Of a stretch of 41,416 bases of DNA, positions 1-8,911 are shown piece after piece. Numbering within the stretch: position 1 is the first letter of the stretch; the number at the start of each line of letters is the position of its first letter. A model generated the notes under the pieces. That model ran no database searches and was not told the DNA's origin. It saw only the letters and a program-made list of their open reading frames with translations. The position numbers and the translations under genes are program-made. This DNA comes from Alphaproteobacteria bacterium (GTDB lineage Bacteria > Pseudomonadota > Alphaproteobacteria > Rs-D84): the NCBI GenBank assembly GCA_017436325.1, contig JAFSDI010000004.1, forward strand, positions 1 to 41,416, read 5' to 3'.

Positions 1-495
1 CGCAAAATTTTTGGAAAAAATTTTGTGGGTGAATGCCCCACAGGACCCAGGTTTTGCAAATAAAAAATGATTCTATGACCTAGGTTCCATGGTCAAGCCA
101 TGGAATGACAATTTTTTTTTGCAAAAAAATTGTTGTACTTTCAACACAATTTCTCAGTAAAAATTTTTAGAAATTAATCTTTTGTCATCCTGTGGCTTGA
201 CCACAGGACCCAGGTTTGCAAATAAAAAAAGATTCTATGACCTAGGTTCCATGGTCAAGCCATGGAATGACAATTTTTTTTTGCAAAAAAATTGTTGTAC
301 TTTCAACACAATTTCTCAGTAAAAACTTTAGAATTTAATCTTTTGTCATCGCTGTGGTTTTTTCATGCCCCGCAAAATTTTTGGAAAAATTTTGTGGGTG
401 AATGCCCCACAGAACCCAGGTTTTGCAAATAAAAAATGATTCTATGACCTAGGTTCCATGGTCAAGCCATGGAATGACAATTTTTTTTTTGTAAA
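1..495. repeat. Three tandem copies of an intergenic palindromic repeat
   Basis: Each unit carries a palindrome CCATGGTCAAGCCATGG (87-103, 249-265, 456-472) followed by an AT-rich tract and, in the first two units, a conserved stretch around CAACACAATTTCTCAGT. Copy two also carries a CCTGTGG...CCACAGG palindrome. Spacing of the palindromes is 162 and 207 bp. No coding potential is seen up to 562. The same family sits at the other end of the window in the opposite orientation. Repeats with this GGTCAAGCC palindrome core resemble intergenic palindromic repeats of several alphaproteobacterial genomes; that comparison is from memory. Confidence 0.9.
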
Positions 496-562
496 AAAAT
501 TATTATTATTTAAATCACAGATTTTTTATTTGTGTTTTCTTGTTGTTTTAATCAAAGTTATT

Positions 563-1207
563 TTATTTGAAATATGGGTTGTTTTTATGTAACAAGGCAA
601 TTGTTGTGTCTGTGCCATGACCATGTATCACATTTGTTGTGTCAGGTAAATGCATATTGTATAGGCTTGAAATCGATTGAAATAGCATTTTTTTATCACC
701 ACCTGGTAAATCATAGCGGCCGATGTTATCTTGGAATATTGTGTCGCCAATGATTAATATTTGTTCGTTTGGAAAATGGTATGCAACACCGCCTGGGGTA
801 TGGCCAGGTGTTTCAATGATGTTCATTGTCAAATCGGGCAGAATTTCTGTTTGTTTGATTTCTAGTGCTGTTGGTCGATTGTCGTTTAGACTTATCGGGG
901 CCAGTCCAAAATAATTTAGTAAATCGTTGCCCCAGCCAACTAATCTAAAGTCGCCACTGTGTAAAAACCATGGTATATTAAAATGTTCTGATAATGTAGG
1001 GGCCGCAGAAATATGGTCGGGGTGACCGTGTGTTGCGTAAATTGCAACAGGGGTTAATTTGCGTTCTGTTAATACGGTTAACCAATCGCTTGCGCGACCC
1101 CATGGGTCAAAAATAACACACTTGTCACCAACAGATGCAATCACAGAATTTGTGTTCTGGGGTGGCATCTGCAGAATTTCAAATTTATTGTTTTTTAGAT
1201 GCTGCAT
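563..1207 (-). CDS. MBL-fold metal-dependent hydrolase (glyoxalase II-like)
   Basis: A metallo-beta-lactamase-fold hydrolase of about 214 residues. The metal ligands are visible: THGHPDH (His60, His62, Asp64, His65), PGHTPGG (His136), GDT (Asp155) and HGHG (His195 or 197). This pattern fits the small cytosolic glyoxalase II-like thioesterase group, but the exact substrate cannot be read. I chose the ATG at 1207; a TTG at 1255 gives 16 more residues but runs 71 bp into ftsH, and neither start has a convincing ribosome binding site. Even the ATG overlaps the end of ftsH by 23 bp, so the gene is probably the last of a tilS-ftsH-hydrolase transcript. An ATG at 1168 would remove the overlap but also cut into the first beta strand. 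Confidence 0.9.
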   Translation of the reverse strand: MQHLKNNKFEILQMPPQNTNSVIASVGDKCVIFDPWGRASDWLTVLTERKLTPVAIYATHGHPDHISAAPTLSEHFNIPWFLHSGDFRLVGWGNDLLNYFGLAPISLNDNRPTALEIKQTEILPDLTMNIIETPGHTPGGVAYHFPNEQILIIGDTIFQDNIGRYDLPGGDKKMLFQSISSLYNMHLPDTTNVIHGHGTDTTIALLHKNNPYFK

Positions 1208-3110
1208 TCTTTTGACCAGTTTTTTTTGTTGTTGACTTTGTCTTTTTATTGCCAAATACGATTTCGCGGATTTCTTCGCCGGTTAATGTTTCGCGATTTA
1301 GCAGTTCGTTAGCAAGTTTTTCAACCGTTTTTTTGTTTTTGGTCAAGTGATTTGTGGCATCTGTATGTGCAGCGGTTAGCCAATTTTGAATTTCGTTGTC
1401 AACAAGTTCTGCTGTTTTTTCAGATGCATTTTCTAGTGCACCACGTGTACCGAATGTGCCAACTTGATTTATGGCGGCAAGTCCAACTTTCTTGGATAGA
1501 CCAGCAGTTGTGATAGAATAGCGCGCCAGACGTGTTGCCATGGCGATATCGCTTTCTGCACCAGTGGTTATTTTATCAGCACCAAAGAATATTTCTTCGG
1601 CACAGCGCCCAGCCAATGCAATTGATAAATTTGCACGAACTTCGGCCAGTGTCATAGATACTTTGTCGTCAATCGGCAGGTGCTGAACCATCCCAAGTGC
1701 GCGACCGCGTGGAATAATTGTCGCCTTGTGAATTGGGTCAGCAATATTTTCGTACATTAGGCTGACAAATGCGTGGCCCGCTTCGTGAAATGCGGTTAGT
1801 TTGATGTCTTCGGGGCGCATTTTGCGTATTTTCCGTGGCCCCATTGTGATTTTATCGCGTGCTTCTTCAATGTCATCAGGGGTGATTTTATCGCGTTTGT
1901 TGCGAACAGCATGCAGGGCGGCCTCGTTCAATAAATTTTCAAGGTCCGCACCAGAAAATCCTGTTGTGCCACGTGCGATGTCTTGCAGGTTTATGTTGTC
2001 ATCGATCTTTACACGCTTGGCATATAAGTCAAGAATTTCACGTCTGCCAGCCATATCTGGTAAATCAATATAAACTTGGCGGTCAAAACGCCCAGGACGT
2101 AATAATGCCGCATCTAGCATATCAACACGATTCGTTGCGCCAATTACAATTATTCCAGTCTCGTTCGCAAAACCATCCATTTCAATCAATAATTGATTTA
2201 AGGTTTGTTCACGGTCTTGGTCGTTATATGAATGCGTAGAACGTTTTTGCCCAATCGCGTCAATTTCATCAATAAATAAAATGCATGGTGCGTTGCGCTT
2301 TGCCATTTCAAAGATTTCTTTTATCTTTGCAACACCAAGCCCAACAATAATTCCAGAAAAATCAGAACCAGATGCAGCAAAAAATGGAACATCTGCTTCG
2401 CCTGCGATTGCACGTGCAAGCAGGGTTTTACCAGTGCCAGGTTGTCCAGATAATAATACACCACGTGGTACACGCGCACCAAGTGATATATATTTGTCTT
2501 TGTTTTTTAGGAAATCAACTATTTCGGATAATTCTTGTTTTTCAGAATCTATACCGGCAACATCTGCAAATGTTGTTTTTGGTTTGCCCGTGGCAATCTT
2601 GGTTGGATTTTGGCCAATTAAACTGCGACTAATACCGCCAGCGCCACCACGACGCAGACCACGGAATATCCATACTATGAACAGTAATGTTAAAATTAAT
2701 GGTGCAAATGTTGCAATGGATTCAAACCATGATTTTGATGTGTCGATGGTAATGGATGTTCCAGCATCAGACAGGCTTTTTAGCATTTCTGGGTCGTATG
2801 TAATCGTTGCAGTATATTTTGTGCCATCTGATAATACACCAGTTGCATTGTTGCCATTAATTGTCATTGTTTTAATGTCACTGCCACGTTTTAAAATATC
2901 TGAAAAAGATAATTCTATTGGACGTGATGTTTGTGTGGTGTTAAGCCCAATTTGTGGTGTGTTGATATTTGCGCTTGAAAAAAATACGCGTGCAATCATT
3001 GCACAAAAAAGTGCACCAAAAATAATTAAAAACCAATTTGAATTGTCACGTTTCTTGTGTTGTGGATTAGTTTTGTTTTTTGATTTTTTTAAGTCTTTTA
3101 AGTTTTTCAT
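1185..3110 (-). CDS. ftsH: ATP-dependent zinc metalloprotease FtsH with altered pore loop
   Basis: Membrane-anchored AAA+ protease that degrades membrane and short-lived cytosolic proteins. Two membrane segments (about 26-44 and 134-150) flank a periplasmic domain. Then come Walker A GQPGTGKT (222-229), Walker B LFIDEID (about 278-284), the second region of homology RPGRFDR (338-344) and the zinc site HEAGH (442-446). The length of 641 is normal. The ATG at 3110 is preceded by AGGAAG at good spacing; a longer start at 3149 has no such signal. It overlaps tilS by 44 bp, a tilS-ftsH order common in proteobacteria. Oddity: the pore loop, normally ending MFVG, reads IIVG, so the substrate-gripping Phe is replaced by Ile (about residue 255). 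Confidence 0.97.
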   Translation of the reverse strand: MKNLKDLKKSKNKTNPQHKKRDNSNWFLIIFGALFCAMIARVFFSSANINTPQIGLNTTQTSRPIELSFSDILKRGSDIKTMTINGNNATGVLSDGTKYTATITYDPEMLKSLSDAGTSITIDTSKSWFESIATFAPLILTLLFIVWIFRGLRRGGAGGISRSLIGQNPTKIATGKPKTTFADVAGIDSEKQELSEIVDFLKNKDKYISLGARVPRGVLLSGQPGTGKTLLARAIAGEADVPFFAASGSDFSGIIVGLGVAKIKEIFEMAKRNAPCILFIDEIDAIGQKRSTHSYNDQDREQTLNQLLIEMDGFANETGIIVIGATNRVDMLDAALLRPGRFDRQVYIDLPDMAGRREILDLYAKRVKIDDNINLQDIARGTTGFSGADLENLLNEAALHAVRNKRDKITPDDIEEARDKITMGPRKIRKMRPEDIKLTAFHEAGHAFVSLMYENIADPIHKATIIPRGRALGMVQHLPIDDKVSMTLAEVRANLSIALAGRCAEEIFFGADKITTGAESDIAMATRLARYSITTAGLSKKVGLAAINQVGTFGTRGALENASEKTAELVDNEIQNWLTAAHTDATNHLTKNKKTVEKLANELLNRETLTGEEIREIVFGNKKTKSTTKKTGQKNAASKKQ

Positions 3111-4062
3111 TTTTCTTCCTGATGCTTGTTTTTGAACCTTCGGGTACAATTAGAATTTGACCGTTGAAACGCCGAATTGTACAGTGCCCTAAAGTGAATT
3201 TACATTCTGACTTTAGTTTATTTAGTGCCGTATTCAGCGAATTCAAGCGCGGTTGATAATAATTCTTGCCAATCGTTTTGATTAATGTTCCCAGCAACTT
3301 TAAACTAATATCTGTGGGTTCGTCAAATAGAAAAGAATCAGTGAATAAGGCATAATCATCATGTAAAACATTTGCTATCTTGGTATCTATCCCAGAATCT
3401 AGTGCATCGCGGGCGCGCCCCAGGTTCTTAATCGCCAGTAAAATTCTGTTGTCGCTGATGCCAAGTTTTTCTGATAATAAATGACGATTTTGTCTGATTT
3501 TTACACGTGTATATTTATCGTCATAATTCATTTCATCAGAAAAATATTTTATGTCGTTCTTTGTGCAATATTCAATCAGTTCATTACGAAATACATTTAA
3601 CAACGGACGTACAATCTTTATACCGTTGCGGTATGATATCGGCTGCATCGCAGATAGGCCAACAACACCGCTGCCACGTGCAAGATTCATAAGAAATGTT
3701 TCGATTTGGTCATCTGCTTGATGTGCAACCAGTAATGTATCAATGTTGTTCTGGTGACACCAGTCCGTCATCATTTTATATCGTGCGTCACGGGCGGCAG
3801 CTTCAAGTCCTGTGTCAGGTTTGTCATCAGTCCAACAAAAGATTTGACATGGTAAGCCCAGGGTTGTGCAAGTGTCTTGGACATATTGCGCTTCGACCAC
3901 TGCGGCATCGCGCAGGCAATGATTAACGTGTAGTACGGTTGGTTTCAAATTTATTTTTGCCAGCCAATGAAGAAGGCATATCGAATCGACACCGCCACTG
4001 ACAGCGACAGCGATTGCTTGGTTACGGAATTGTTGAATAAAATCTAGAAACTTTTCGTTCAT
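3067..4062 (-). CDS. tilS: tRNA(Ile)-lysidine synthase
   Basis: Cytosolic N-type ATP pyrophosphatase that converts C34 of the CAU-anticodon tRNA-Ile to lysidine, so that the tRNA reads AUA. The PP-loop SGGVDS is at residues 22-27, and the family segments LHVNHCLR, EAAARDARY and VAHQADDQIETFLMNLARGSG follow. At 331 residues it is shorter than the E. coli enzyme (about 430), and the C-terminal part is reduced. The start at 4062 is divergent from the LOG-family gene at 4111. A TAAAAT box lies about 9 nt upstream, so the leader would be extremely short. The end overlaps ftsH, which argues for cotranscription and translational coupling. Confidence 0.95.
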   Translation of the reverse strand: MNEKFLDFIQQFRNQAIAVAVSGGVDSICLLHWLAKINLKPTVLHVNHCLRDAAVVEAQYVQDTCTTLGLPCQIFCWTDDKPDTGLEAAARDARYKMMTDWCHQNNIDTLLVAHQADDQIETFLMNLARGSGVVGLSAMQPISYRNGIKIVRPLLNVFRNELIEYCTKNDIKYFSDEMNYDDKYTRVKIRQNRHLLSEKLGISDNRILLAIKNLGRARDALDSGIDTKIANVLHDDYALFTDSFLFDEPTDISLKLLGTLIKTIGKNYYQPRLNSLNTALNKLKSECKFTLGHCTIRRFNGQILIVPEGSKTSIRKKNEKLKRLKKIKKQN

Positions 4063-4110
4063 TGTTTTGATATTTTATGCTATAATTTCTAAAAATAAAG
4101 GAAAAATAAA

Positions 4111-4665
4111 ATGTCAGGTAAATTAAAATCTGTTGCTGTATATTGTGGACATCAAATGGGTAATAAACCGGAATATGCCCGTGATGCAGCCAAGATTGGT
4201 GAAATGTTGGCTAAGAATGGTATTAAACTTGTTTTTGGTGGTGGTGATGTTGGATTGATGGGAACTGTTGCAACAGCTGCATTAAATAACGGCGGACACG
4301 TAACAGGTATTTCAACGCATGATGTTATGGCAAAGCAAGAACCAATGCATGCAGATTTGCAGTGTTTTGAGGTCGTAAATGGTGTTAACGAAAGAAAACA
4401 GCGAATGTTCGATTTGTCTGATGCTTTTATCATTTTGCCTGGTGGAACAGGGACACTTAATGAATTAACTGATGTTATGACCATGCAACAAATCGGTGAA
4501 ACTAAAAAGCCGTTGTTCTTTATGAATACAAATTATTTTTGGGCACCGTTTGGGCGCTTGATTGTTCATATGAAAAAAGCAGGTTTTTTTGTGCGACCCC
4601 AAGATTATAATTTGCATACTGCAAATACCCCAGAAGAATTGATGAAAAAGGTTTTGAATTATTAA
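4111..4665 (+). CDS. LOG-family nucleotide 5'-monophosphate phosphoribohydrolase
   Basis: A 184-residue Rossmann-fold protein of the LOG/TIGR00730 (lysine decarboxylase-like) family. Family members hydrolyse the N-glycosidic bond of purine (or cytokinin) riboside 5'-monophosphates; they are not lysine decarboxylases. The phosphate-binding signature GGGDVGLMG is at 43-51, the ERKQRM segment at 94-99 and the catalytic PGGTGTLNE at 110-118. A TATAAT box at 4081-4086 and an AAAGGA ribosome site precede the ATG. The gene converges with the DUF167 gene, and their stop codons overlap by 4 bp. The physiological substrate in this organism is unknown. Confidence 0.93.
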   Translation: MSGKLKSVAVYCGHQMGNKPEYARDAAKIGEMLAKNGIKLVFGGGDVGLMGTVATAALNNGGHVTGISTHDVMAKQEPMHADLQCFEVVNGVNERKQRMFDLSDAFIILPGGTGTLNELTDVMTMQQIGETKKPLFFMNTNYFWAPFGRLIVHMKKAGFFVRPQDYNLHTANTPEELMKKVLNY

Positions 4666-4877
4666 AATTCAAAAACTTTATCGCGTGATGTTGCACCACG
4701 AATTAGTTTTATGCTGGTTTTTGGGACATTATAATGTTCAGCCAGCATTTTTATTACGTCTGATGTTGCTTTGCCATCTGTGGGGGCGGTGGTTGTGTGT
4801 ATGCGTAATGTGCCATCGGATTGAATTTCAATCCGATTTAGTTTGGCACGTGGAATTACGCGGACATTTATTTTCAT
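4662..4877 (-). CDS. DUF167 (YggU-family) protein
   Basis: A 71-residue protein with the DUF167/YggU pattern: an N-terminal strand with VRVIPRAKLN, a central TTAPTDGKATSDVIKMLAEH segment and a C-terminal strand plus RGATSRDK. Members are small, widely conserved cytosolic proteins of unresolved function. Its ATG overlaps the stop codon of the upstream HIT gene (TAATG), so translation is probably coupled. The 3' end overlaps that of the convergent LOG gene by 4 bp, leaving no room for a terminator between them. Confidence 0.9.
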   Translation of the reverse strand: MKINVRVIPRAKLNRIEIQSDGTLRIHTTTAPTDGKATSDVIKMLAEHYNVPKTSIKLIRGATSRDKVFEF

Positions 4878-5257
4878 TATTTGAATTCGGCCTTCAGTTG
4901 TTCGTGAAATGCAGGTTTGCGATTGCCCGCCACTAAGTGCAAGTGAAAGTGAAATACACTTTGCTTAATAAACGGTGCGTTTGCGCCTGCATTCGCAACA
5001 CAGTTAAATTCACACTCTACCCCCAGTTTATCTGCTGTTTTGTTAAAACAATCCCAAAAGCCGGCAACTTCGTCCAAAGAAGCGTTTTTAGAGAAATCTA
5101 GAATGTTTTTATATGGTCCTTTTGGAATAACTAATACGTGCGTGTCAAACATAGGGTTTATATCATAGAAAGACATCGCAAATTCATTTTCATATACTTT
5201 ATTTGTTGGAATTTCGCCGCGTATCATTTTCGAAAAGACATTGTTTTTGTCATACAT
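4877..5257 (-). CDS. HIT-family nucleotide hydrolase (HinT-like)
   Basis: A 126-residue histidine-triad protein. The active-site motif HFHLHL has His103, His105 and His107, and the N-terminal FSKMIRGEIPTNKVYEN segment is typical of HinT-type purine nucleoside phosphoramidases. I chose the ATG at 5257 because AAGGAG lies just upstream; a longer form starting at 5314 would overlap the groES promoter region and lacks this signal. It is the first gene of a two-gene unit with the DUF167 gene and is divergent from groES. The substrate range (AMP-lysine and similar phosphoramidates) is inferred from the family. Confidence 0.94.
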   Translation of the reverse strand: MYDKNNVFSKMIRGEIPTNKVYENEFAMSFYDINPMFDTHVLVIPKGPYKNILDFSKNASLDEVAGFWDCFNKTADKLGVECEFNCVANAGANAPFIKQSVFHFHLHLVAGNRKPAFHEQLKAEFK

Positions 5258-5303
5258 ACTTTTATTCTCCTTGTGTTTATGATGTAGCATATTAAAATCA
5301 ATA

Positions 5304-5331
5304 CTTGAAATCAATAAATTTCAGACTATAT
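5304..5331 (+). promoter_or_regulatory. RpoH (sigma-32)-type heat-shock promoter of groESL
   Basis: CTTG at 5304-5307, an 18-nt spacer and CTATAT at 5326-5331 match the alphaproteobacterial RpoH consensus (CTTG, 17-18 nt, CYTATNT). It lies 33 nt before the groES start. No CIRCE inverted repeat is visible, so HrcA control is not supported. Confidence 0.75.
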
Positions 5332-5363
5332 CATTCTTACAGGTTTATAAAGGAGTTTGTAAA

Positions 5364-5651
5364 ATGTTTAAACCGTTACATAATTATGTTTTGCTGGAAA
5401 GAATCGAAGAAGAAAATAAAACAGCAGGTGGAATTATTATACCTGATAATGCCAAAGAAAAGCCATCACGTGGACGTGTTGTTGCCTGTGGTGATGGTGT
5501 ATATGACGCAGGTGTGCAGGTGCCGGTTAATGTAAAAGAAAATGATGTTGTCTTGTTTGCAAAATGGGCACCAAGTGCAAATGAAGTTAAAATTGATGGC
5601 AAAGATTATGTCATAATTAAAGAAACAGATATTTTAGGAATAATTAAATAA
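5364..5651 (+). CDS. groES: Co-chaperonin GroES
   Basis: The 10-kDa heptameric lid of the GroEL chaperonin, 95 residues as expected. The opening [20 protein letters not shown], the mobile-loop [20 protein letters not shown] region and the final [11 protein letters not shown] are typical. AAGGAG stands seven bases before the ATG. It is followed by groEL after 10 bp, so the two are one operon, read from the RpoH-type promoter just upstream. A weak reading frame at 5305 with a shifted phase is a shadow. Confidence 0.98.
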   Translation: MFKPLHNYVLLERIEEENKTAGGIIIPDNAKEKPSRGRVVACGDGVYDAGVQVPVNVKENDVVLFAKWAPSANEVKIDGKDYVIIKETDILGIIK

Positions 5652-5661
5652 GGATGAAAAA

Positions 5662-7275
5662 ATGGCAAAAGATATTACTTTTGATACAGATAAATTGGCG
5701 GCTGGTGTTGATAAACTGGCAAATGCTGTAAAAATTACTATGGGTCCAAAAGGACGTACAGTTGTTATTGAAAAATCTTATGGTGCGCCAGTCGCAACCA
5801 AGGATGGTGTGACTGTGGCCAAGGCAGTATCCTTGCCAGATCCACAGGAAAATATCGGTGCACGTATGGTTCAAGAAGTCGCAAAGAAGGCGGGTGATGA
5901 TGCCGGTGATGGTACAACAACTGCAACTGTCTTGGCACAGAAATTGATTCGCGAAGGTCGGCGTGTTATTGCCGCAGGTATGAATCCGATGGATGTAAAA
6001 CGTGGTATTGATATGGCTGTTTCCGCAGTCGTTGCAGATATTACCGCACATGCAAGACCTGTAAAAGATAGTGCTGAAATTGCACAGGTCGCAACAATTT
6101 CTGCAAATTCTGATAGTGATATTGGTGAAAAAATAGCAGGTGCAATGGCACGCGTTGGTAAAGAAGGTGTTATTACAGTTGAAGAAGCCAAGGGATTGGA
6201 TACAGAAATAGATGTCGTAGAAGGTATGCAGTTCGATCAGGGCTTTATGTCGCCTTATTTTGTTACAAACAGTGAAAAGATGTTGGCGGAACTTGATGGG
6301 GCGCAAATCTTGGTTTCTGAAAAGAAAATTACAGGATTGCAGGCATTGTTGCCAATCTTGGAACCAATTGCGCAATCAGGACGACCATTATTGATTATTG
6401 CCGAAGATGTTGAGTCAGAGGCGTTGGCAACATTGGTCTTGAACCGTCTGCGTGGTGGTTTAAAAGTTTGTGCGGTCAAGGCACCTGGGTTTGGTGATAG
6501 ACGCAAGGAAATGTTGAAAGATATTGCAGTTGTGACAGGTGCAACAGTTATTTCAGATGATATGGGTATGACGTTTGAAAATATTACACCTGATGTTTTG
6601 GGCAGCGCAAAAAAAGTAGTTGTTTCAAAAGATTCTACCTTGTTGGCGCATGGCGCAGGTGATAAAAAAGCGATTGATGCCCGTGCTGATGAGATAAGGG
6701 TCGCAATTGCTGCGTCGAACAGTGACTATGATCGTGAAAAATTATCGGAACGTTTGGCTAAATTGGTTGGTGGCGTTGCAGTTATCAAAGTTGGCGGAAT
6801 GACCGAGGTTGAAGTAAAAGAAAAGAAAGATCGTGTTGATGATGCGCTGGCTGCAACACGTGCAGCAGTTGATGAAGGTATTGTTGCAGGTGGTGGTATC
6901 GCCTTGGTTCGTGCGGTTTCAGCACTGGAAAATTTAGCAGGTGCAAATACAGATCAAAATGTAGGTATTGATATTGTGCGGCGCGCTATTGTTGCCCCCT
7001 GTGCACAAATTGCGGAAAATGCTGGTGTTTCCGGTGAAATAGTTGTTGGTAAGGTTATGGAATCTGCAGATTATAACTTTGGTTATAATGCCCAGACTGG
7101 TGAATATGTTGATATGATGGCTGTTGGGATTATTGATCCTGCTAAGGTTGTGAAAACAGCAATTGCAGCCGCAGCAAGCACAGCGGGTGTAATGTTGACC
7201 ACAGGTGCTGTTTTAACTGAAATCCCCGAAGAAAAATCTGCGGTTGGGACGCCAGCGATGCCCGCAATGATGTAA
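5662..7275 (+). CDS. groEL: Chaperonin GroEL
   Basis: The 60-kDa chaperonin subunit that encloses unfolded proteins with GroES. It is 537 residues, with the ATP-binding [11 protein letters not shown] block near residue 87, [11 protein letters not shown] near 190 and [15 protein letters not shown] near 405. The C-terminus ends PAMPAMM instead of the usual Gly-Gly-Met repeats, though Met-rich character is kept. The stop codon is part of the left arm of a long hairpin element (7274-7380), which may act as the 3' end of the mRNA. Heat induction is likely from the promoter ahead of groES. Confidence 0.98.
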   Translation: MAKDITFDTDKLAAGVDKLANAVKITMGPKGRTVVIEKSYGAPVATKDGVTVAKAVSLPDPQENIGARMVQEVAKKAGDDAGDGTTTATVLAQKLIREGRRVIAAGMNPMDVKRGIDMAVSAVVADITAHARPVKDSAEIAQVATISANSDSDIGEKIAGAMARVGKEGVITVEEAKGLDTEIDVVEGMQFDQGFMSPYFVTNSEKMLAELDGAQILVSEKKITGLQALLPILEPIAQSGRPLLIIAEDVESEALATLVLNRLRGGLKVCAVKAPGFGDRRKEMLKDIAVVTGATVISDDMGMTFENITPDVLGSAKKVVVSKDSTLLAHGAGDKKAIDARADEIRVAIAASNSDYDREKLSERLAKLVGGVAVIKVGGMTEVEVKEKKDRVDDALAATRAAVDEGIVAGGGIALVRAVSALENLAGANTDQNVGIDIVRRAIVAPCAQIAENAGVSGEIVVGKVMESADYNFGYNAQTGEYVDMMAVGIIDPAKVVKTAIAAAASTAGVMLTTGAVLTEIPEEKSAVGTPAMPAMM

Positions 7276-7380
7276 AATTAAATATAATAATATATCTAAA
7301 CAGGATTGGGGTTGGCTTATGTAGCATTTGTACACTGCGCCAACCCCAATCCGTTTATCTATATCATTCTATTTAATTTT
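7274..7380 (+). repeat. Long hairpin element starting at the groEL stop codon
   Basis: Left arm 7274-7316 and right arm 7339-7380 are near-perfect reverse complements, with a few mismatches in the AT-rich outer part and a perfect GC-rich inner stem (GGATTGGGGTTGGC pairing with GCCAACCCCAATCC). The apical loop 7317-7338 begins TTATGTAGC and ends TTTGTACACTGC. The same loop recurs at five other places with different stems. Confidence 0.95.
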
Positions 7381-7384
7381 ATCC

Positions 7385-7440
7385 CCAGTGCAAGGGGGCT
7401 ACAACTTATGTAACTGATGTACACTATGTTGCTGGCGTTG
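7385..7440 (+). repeat. Degenerate second copy of the hairpin element
   Basis: After the linker CAGTGCAAGGGGG comes a decayed unit: CTACAAC, a loop beginning TTATGTAAC and containing TGTACACT, then GTTG. The stem is largely lost. Linker and order match the intact second copy after the FKBP gene. Confidence 0.75.
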
Positions 7441-7477
7441 TGTTTTATAAAATTTAATTGTTGCGTTGAATATCTAA

Positions 7478-7506
7478 TTGACTTTCGGGGATTTGTGATA
7501 TAAAAT
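7478..7506 (+). promoter_or_regulatory. Likely sigma-70 promoter of rpoA
   Basis: TTGACT (7478-7483), a 17-nt spacer and TAAAAT (7501-7506) lie about 84 bp before the rpoA start. This gives rpoA its own promoter, in keeping with its separation from the rest of the ribosomal-protein operon. The remaining bases between groEL and rpoA hold only the hairpin elements. Confidence 0.55.
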
Positions 7507-7589
7507 GTGCGGGCGTTTGCAAATGGTTATGCTGTTTGTGATGTGCCGAATTGGTGAAAATGATAAACTAAGCCGAAAAGGAATTTTAA

Positions 7590-8618
7590 ATGATTGAAAA
7601 AAATTGGATGAGCTTAATTAAGCCAAAAAAATTGACTATTAATGTCGATGAACATAATCCTAATATTGCAACTTTGGTCGCTGAACCGCTGGAAAAAGGT
7701 TTTGGTCTGACATTGGGGACTGCGTTACGTCGTGTTTTGCTGTCTTCATTGCAGGGGTGTGCGCCAATCTATATCAAGATTGATGGTGTACAGCACGAAT
7801 TTTCTAGTATTTCTGGTGTGCGTGAAGATGTGACAGATATCGTCTTGAATTTAAAAGGTGTTTATTTCAAGGCTTTGAACGAAGGGCAACATAAAGCATA
7901 TTTGAAAGTAAAAGGCCCAGCAGTTGTTACAGCAGGTATGATTGAAACATCTGGTGGTGTCGAAGTAATGAATAAAGATGTTGAAATTTGTACTTTGGAC
8001 AAAGGTGCGAATTTAGATATGGAAATTACCTTGGCATCAGGTCGTGGTTATGTTCCTGCATCTGCGCATTCTGATGGTTTGCCATTGGGTGTGATTCCTG
8101 TTGATTCTATATTTTCGCCAATATTAAATGTGGCAAGTGATGTTTATCCAACACGTGTTGGTCAATCAACAGACTATGATAAATTGGAATTGACAGTTAA
8201 AACAAATGGTTCTGTTTCGCCAGAAGATGCAATTGCATTTGCTGCACGTATTCTGACAGATCAATTGTTGGTCTTTATTAACTTTGAAGATCCTGCACAA
8301 ATTGCAGCGCCTGTTGATGAAGAAAAAGCAAAAGATGCACTGCCGTTTGATCCAAAATTATTAAAGCATGTTGATGAACTGGAATTGTCAGTTCGTGCAA
8401 ATAATTGTTTGAAGAATGACAAGATTAATTGGTTGGGTGAATTGGTTCAAAAGACCGAAGCGGATATGTTAAAAACACCAAACTTTGGTCGCAAGTCTTT
8501 GAATGAAATCAAAGTCCAACTAGAAGCGATGGGGCTTGGTTTGGGTATGGAAGTTCCAGGTTGGCCACCAGAAAATATTGCGGAGTTGGCCAAAAAATAC
8601 GAAGACCCATATAAATAA
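7590..8618 (+). CDS. rpoA: RNA polymerase alpha subunit
   Basis: Alpha subunit, which nucleates RNA polymerase assembly and contacts activators and UP elements through its C-terminal domain. The 342 residues cover the N-terminal domain ([20 protein letters not shown] near residue 32) and the C-terminal helix-hairpin-helix domain ([11 protein letters not shown] and [10 protein letters not shown] near 268 and 301). AAAAGGA precedes the ATG. The usual neighbours rpsM and rpsK upstream are absent and groEL takes their place; rplQ follows, as is normal, but 537 bp away with hairpin elements and a small gene between. Confidence 0.98.
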   Translation: MIEKNWMSLIKPKKLTINVDEHNPNIATLVAEPLEKGFGLTLGTALRRVLLSSLQGCAPIYIKIDGVQHEFSSISGVREDVTDIVLNLKGVYFKALNEGQHKAYLKVKGPAVVTAGMIETSGGVEVMNKDVEICTLDKGANLDMEITLASGRGYVPASAHSDGLPLGVIPVDSIFSPILNVASDVYPTRVGQSTDYDKLELTVKTNGSVSPEDAIAFAARILTDQLLVFINFEDPAQIAAPVDEEKAKDALPFDPKLLKHVDELELSVRANNCLKNDKINWLGELVQKTEADMLKTPNFGRKSLNEIKVQLEAMGLGLGMEVPGWPPENIAELAKKYEDPYK

Positions 8619-8718
8619 ATTAATTTCTGAGAATGCTTGTTGTGTTTGCCGGTTCTTATGTAGCGTTTGTACACTGCGAACCGGCAAACACTTCCAATCA
8701 TTTCACAGAAATTAATTT
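8617..8718 (+). repeat. Long hairpin element starting at the rpoA stop codon
   Basis: The left arm begins at the last bases of the rpoA stop codon. The inner stem GTGTTTGCCGGTTC pairs with GAACCGGCAAACAC, and the AT-rich outer arms pair with a few bulges (AAATTAATTTCTG with CAGAAATTAATTT). The loop at 8656-8677 is the common one: TTATGTAGC to TGTACACTGC. Confidence 0.95.
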
Positions 8719-8719
8719 C

Positions 8720-8830
8720 TTTGCACAGCAAGGGGTTGGATTCTTGTTGTGTTTGTCGGTTCTTATGTAGAGTTTGTACACTGCGAACCGGCAAACCCTT
8801 CCAATCATTTCACAGAAATTAATTTCTTAG
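8720..8830 (+). repeat. Second hairpin element after rpoA
   Basis: A tandem copy after the linker CAGCAAGGGG. The loop at 8763-8784 differs from the first by one base (TTATGTAGA). The stem GTCGGTTC pairs with GAACCGGC, in which a T has replaced the C of copy one but can still pair with G. A further GGGGCAAGGG linker follows at about 8837-8847. Confidence 0.9.
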
Positions 8831-8862
8831 TGTCACAGGGGCAAGGGACGAGATGATTTTCC

Positions 8863-8890
8863 TTGCTTAATTTGTTTTTTAATGTATAGT
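8863..8890 (+). promoter_or_regulatory. Possible promoter of the 47-residue gene and rplQ
   Basis: TTGCTT (8863-8868), a 16-nt spacer and TATAGT (8885-8890) lie 21 bp before the small gene. If used, rplQ would be transcribed apart from rpoA. Confidence 0.4.
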
Positions 8891-8911
8891 TATGTCAAGA
8901 TAGGTGTTCAA

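Noticed and set aside
2281..3135. Long plus-strand open frame opposite ftsH
   Set aside because: It mirrors the ftsH codons, has no start signal, and ftsH is unmistakable.
5258..5363. CIRCE element ahead of groES
   Set aside because: No TTAGCACTC-N9-GAGTGCTAA or close variant is present.
5644..6375. Minus-strand open frame opposite groEL
   Set aside because: Cys/Phe/His/Asn-rich composition typical of antisense translation of a strongly biased gene.
7525..7600. Small open frame ahead of rpoA
   Set aside because: It has no ribosome site and overlaps the rpoA start; coding support is absent.
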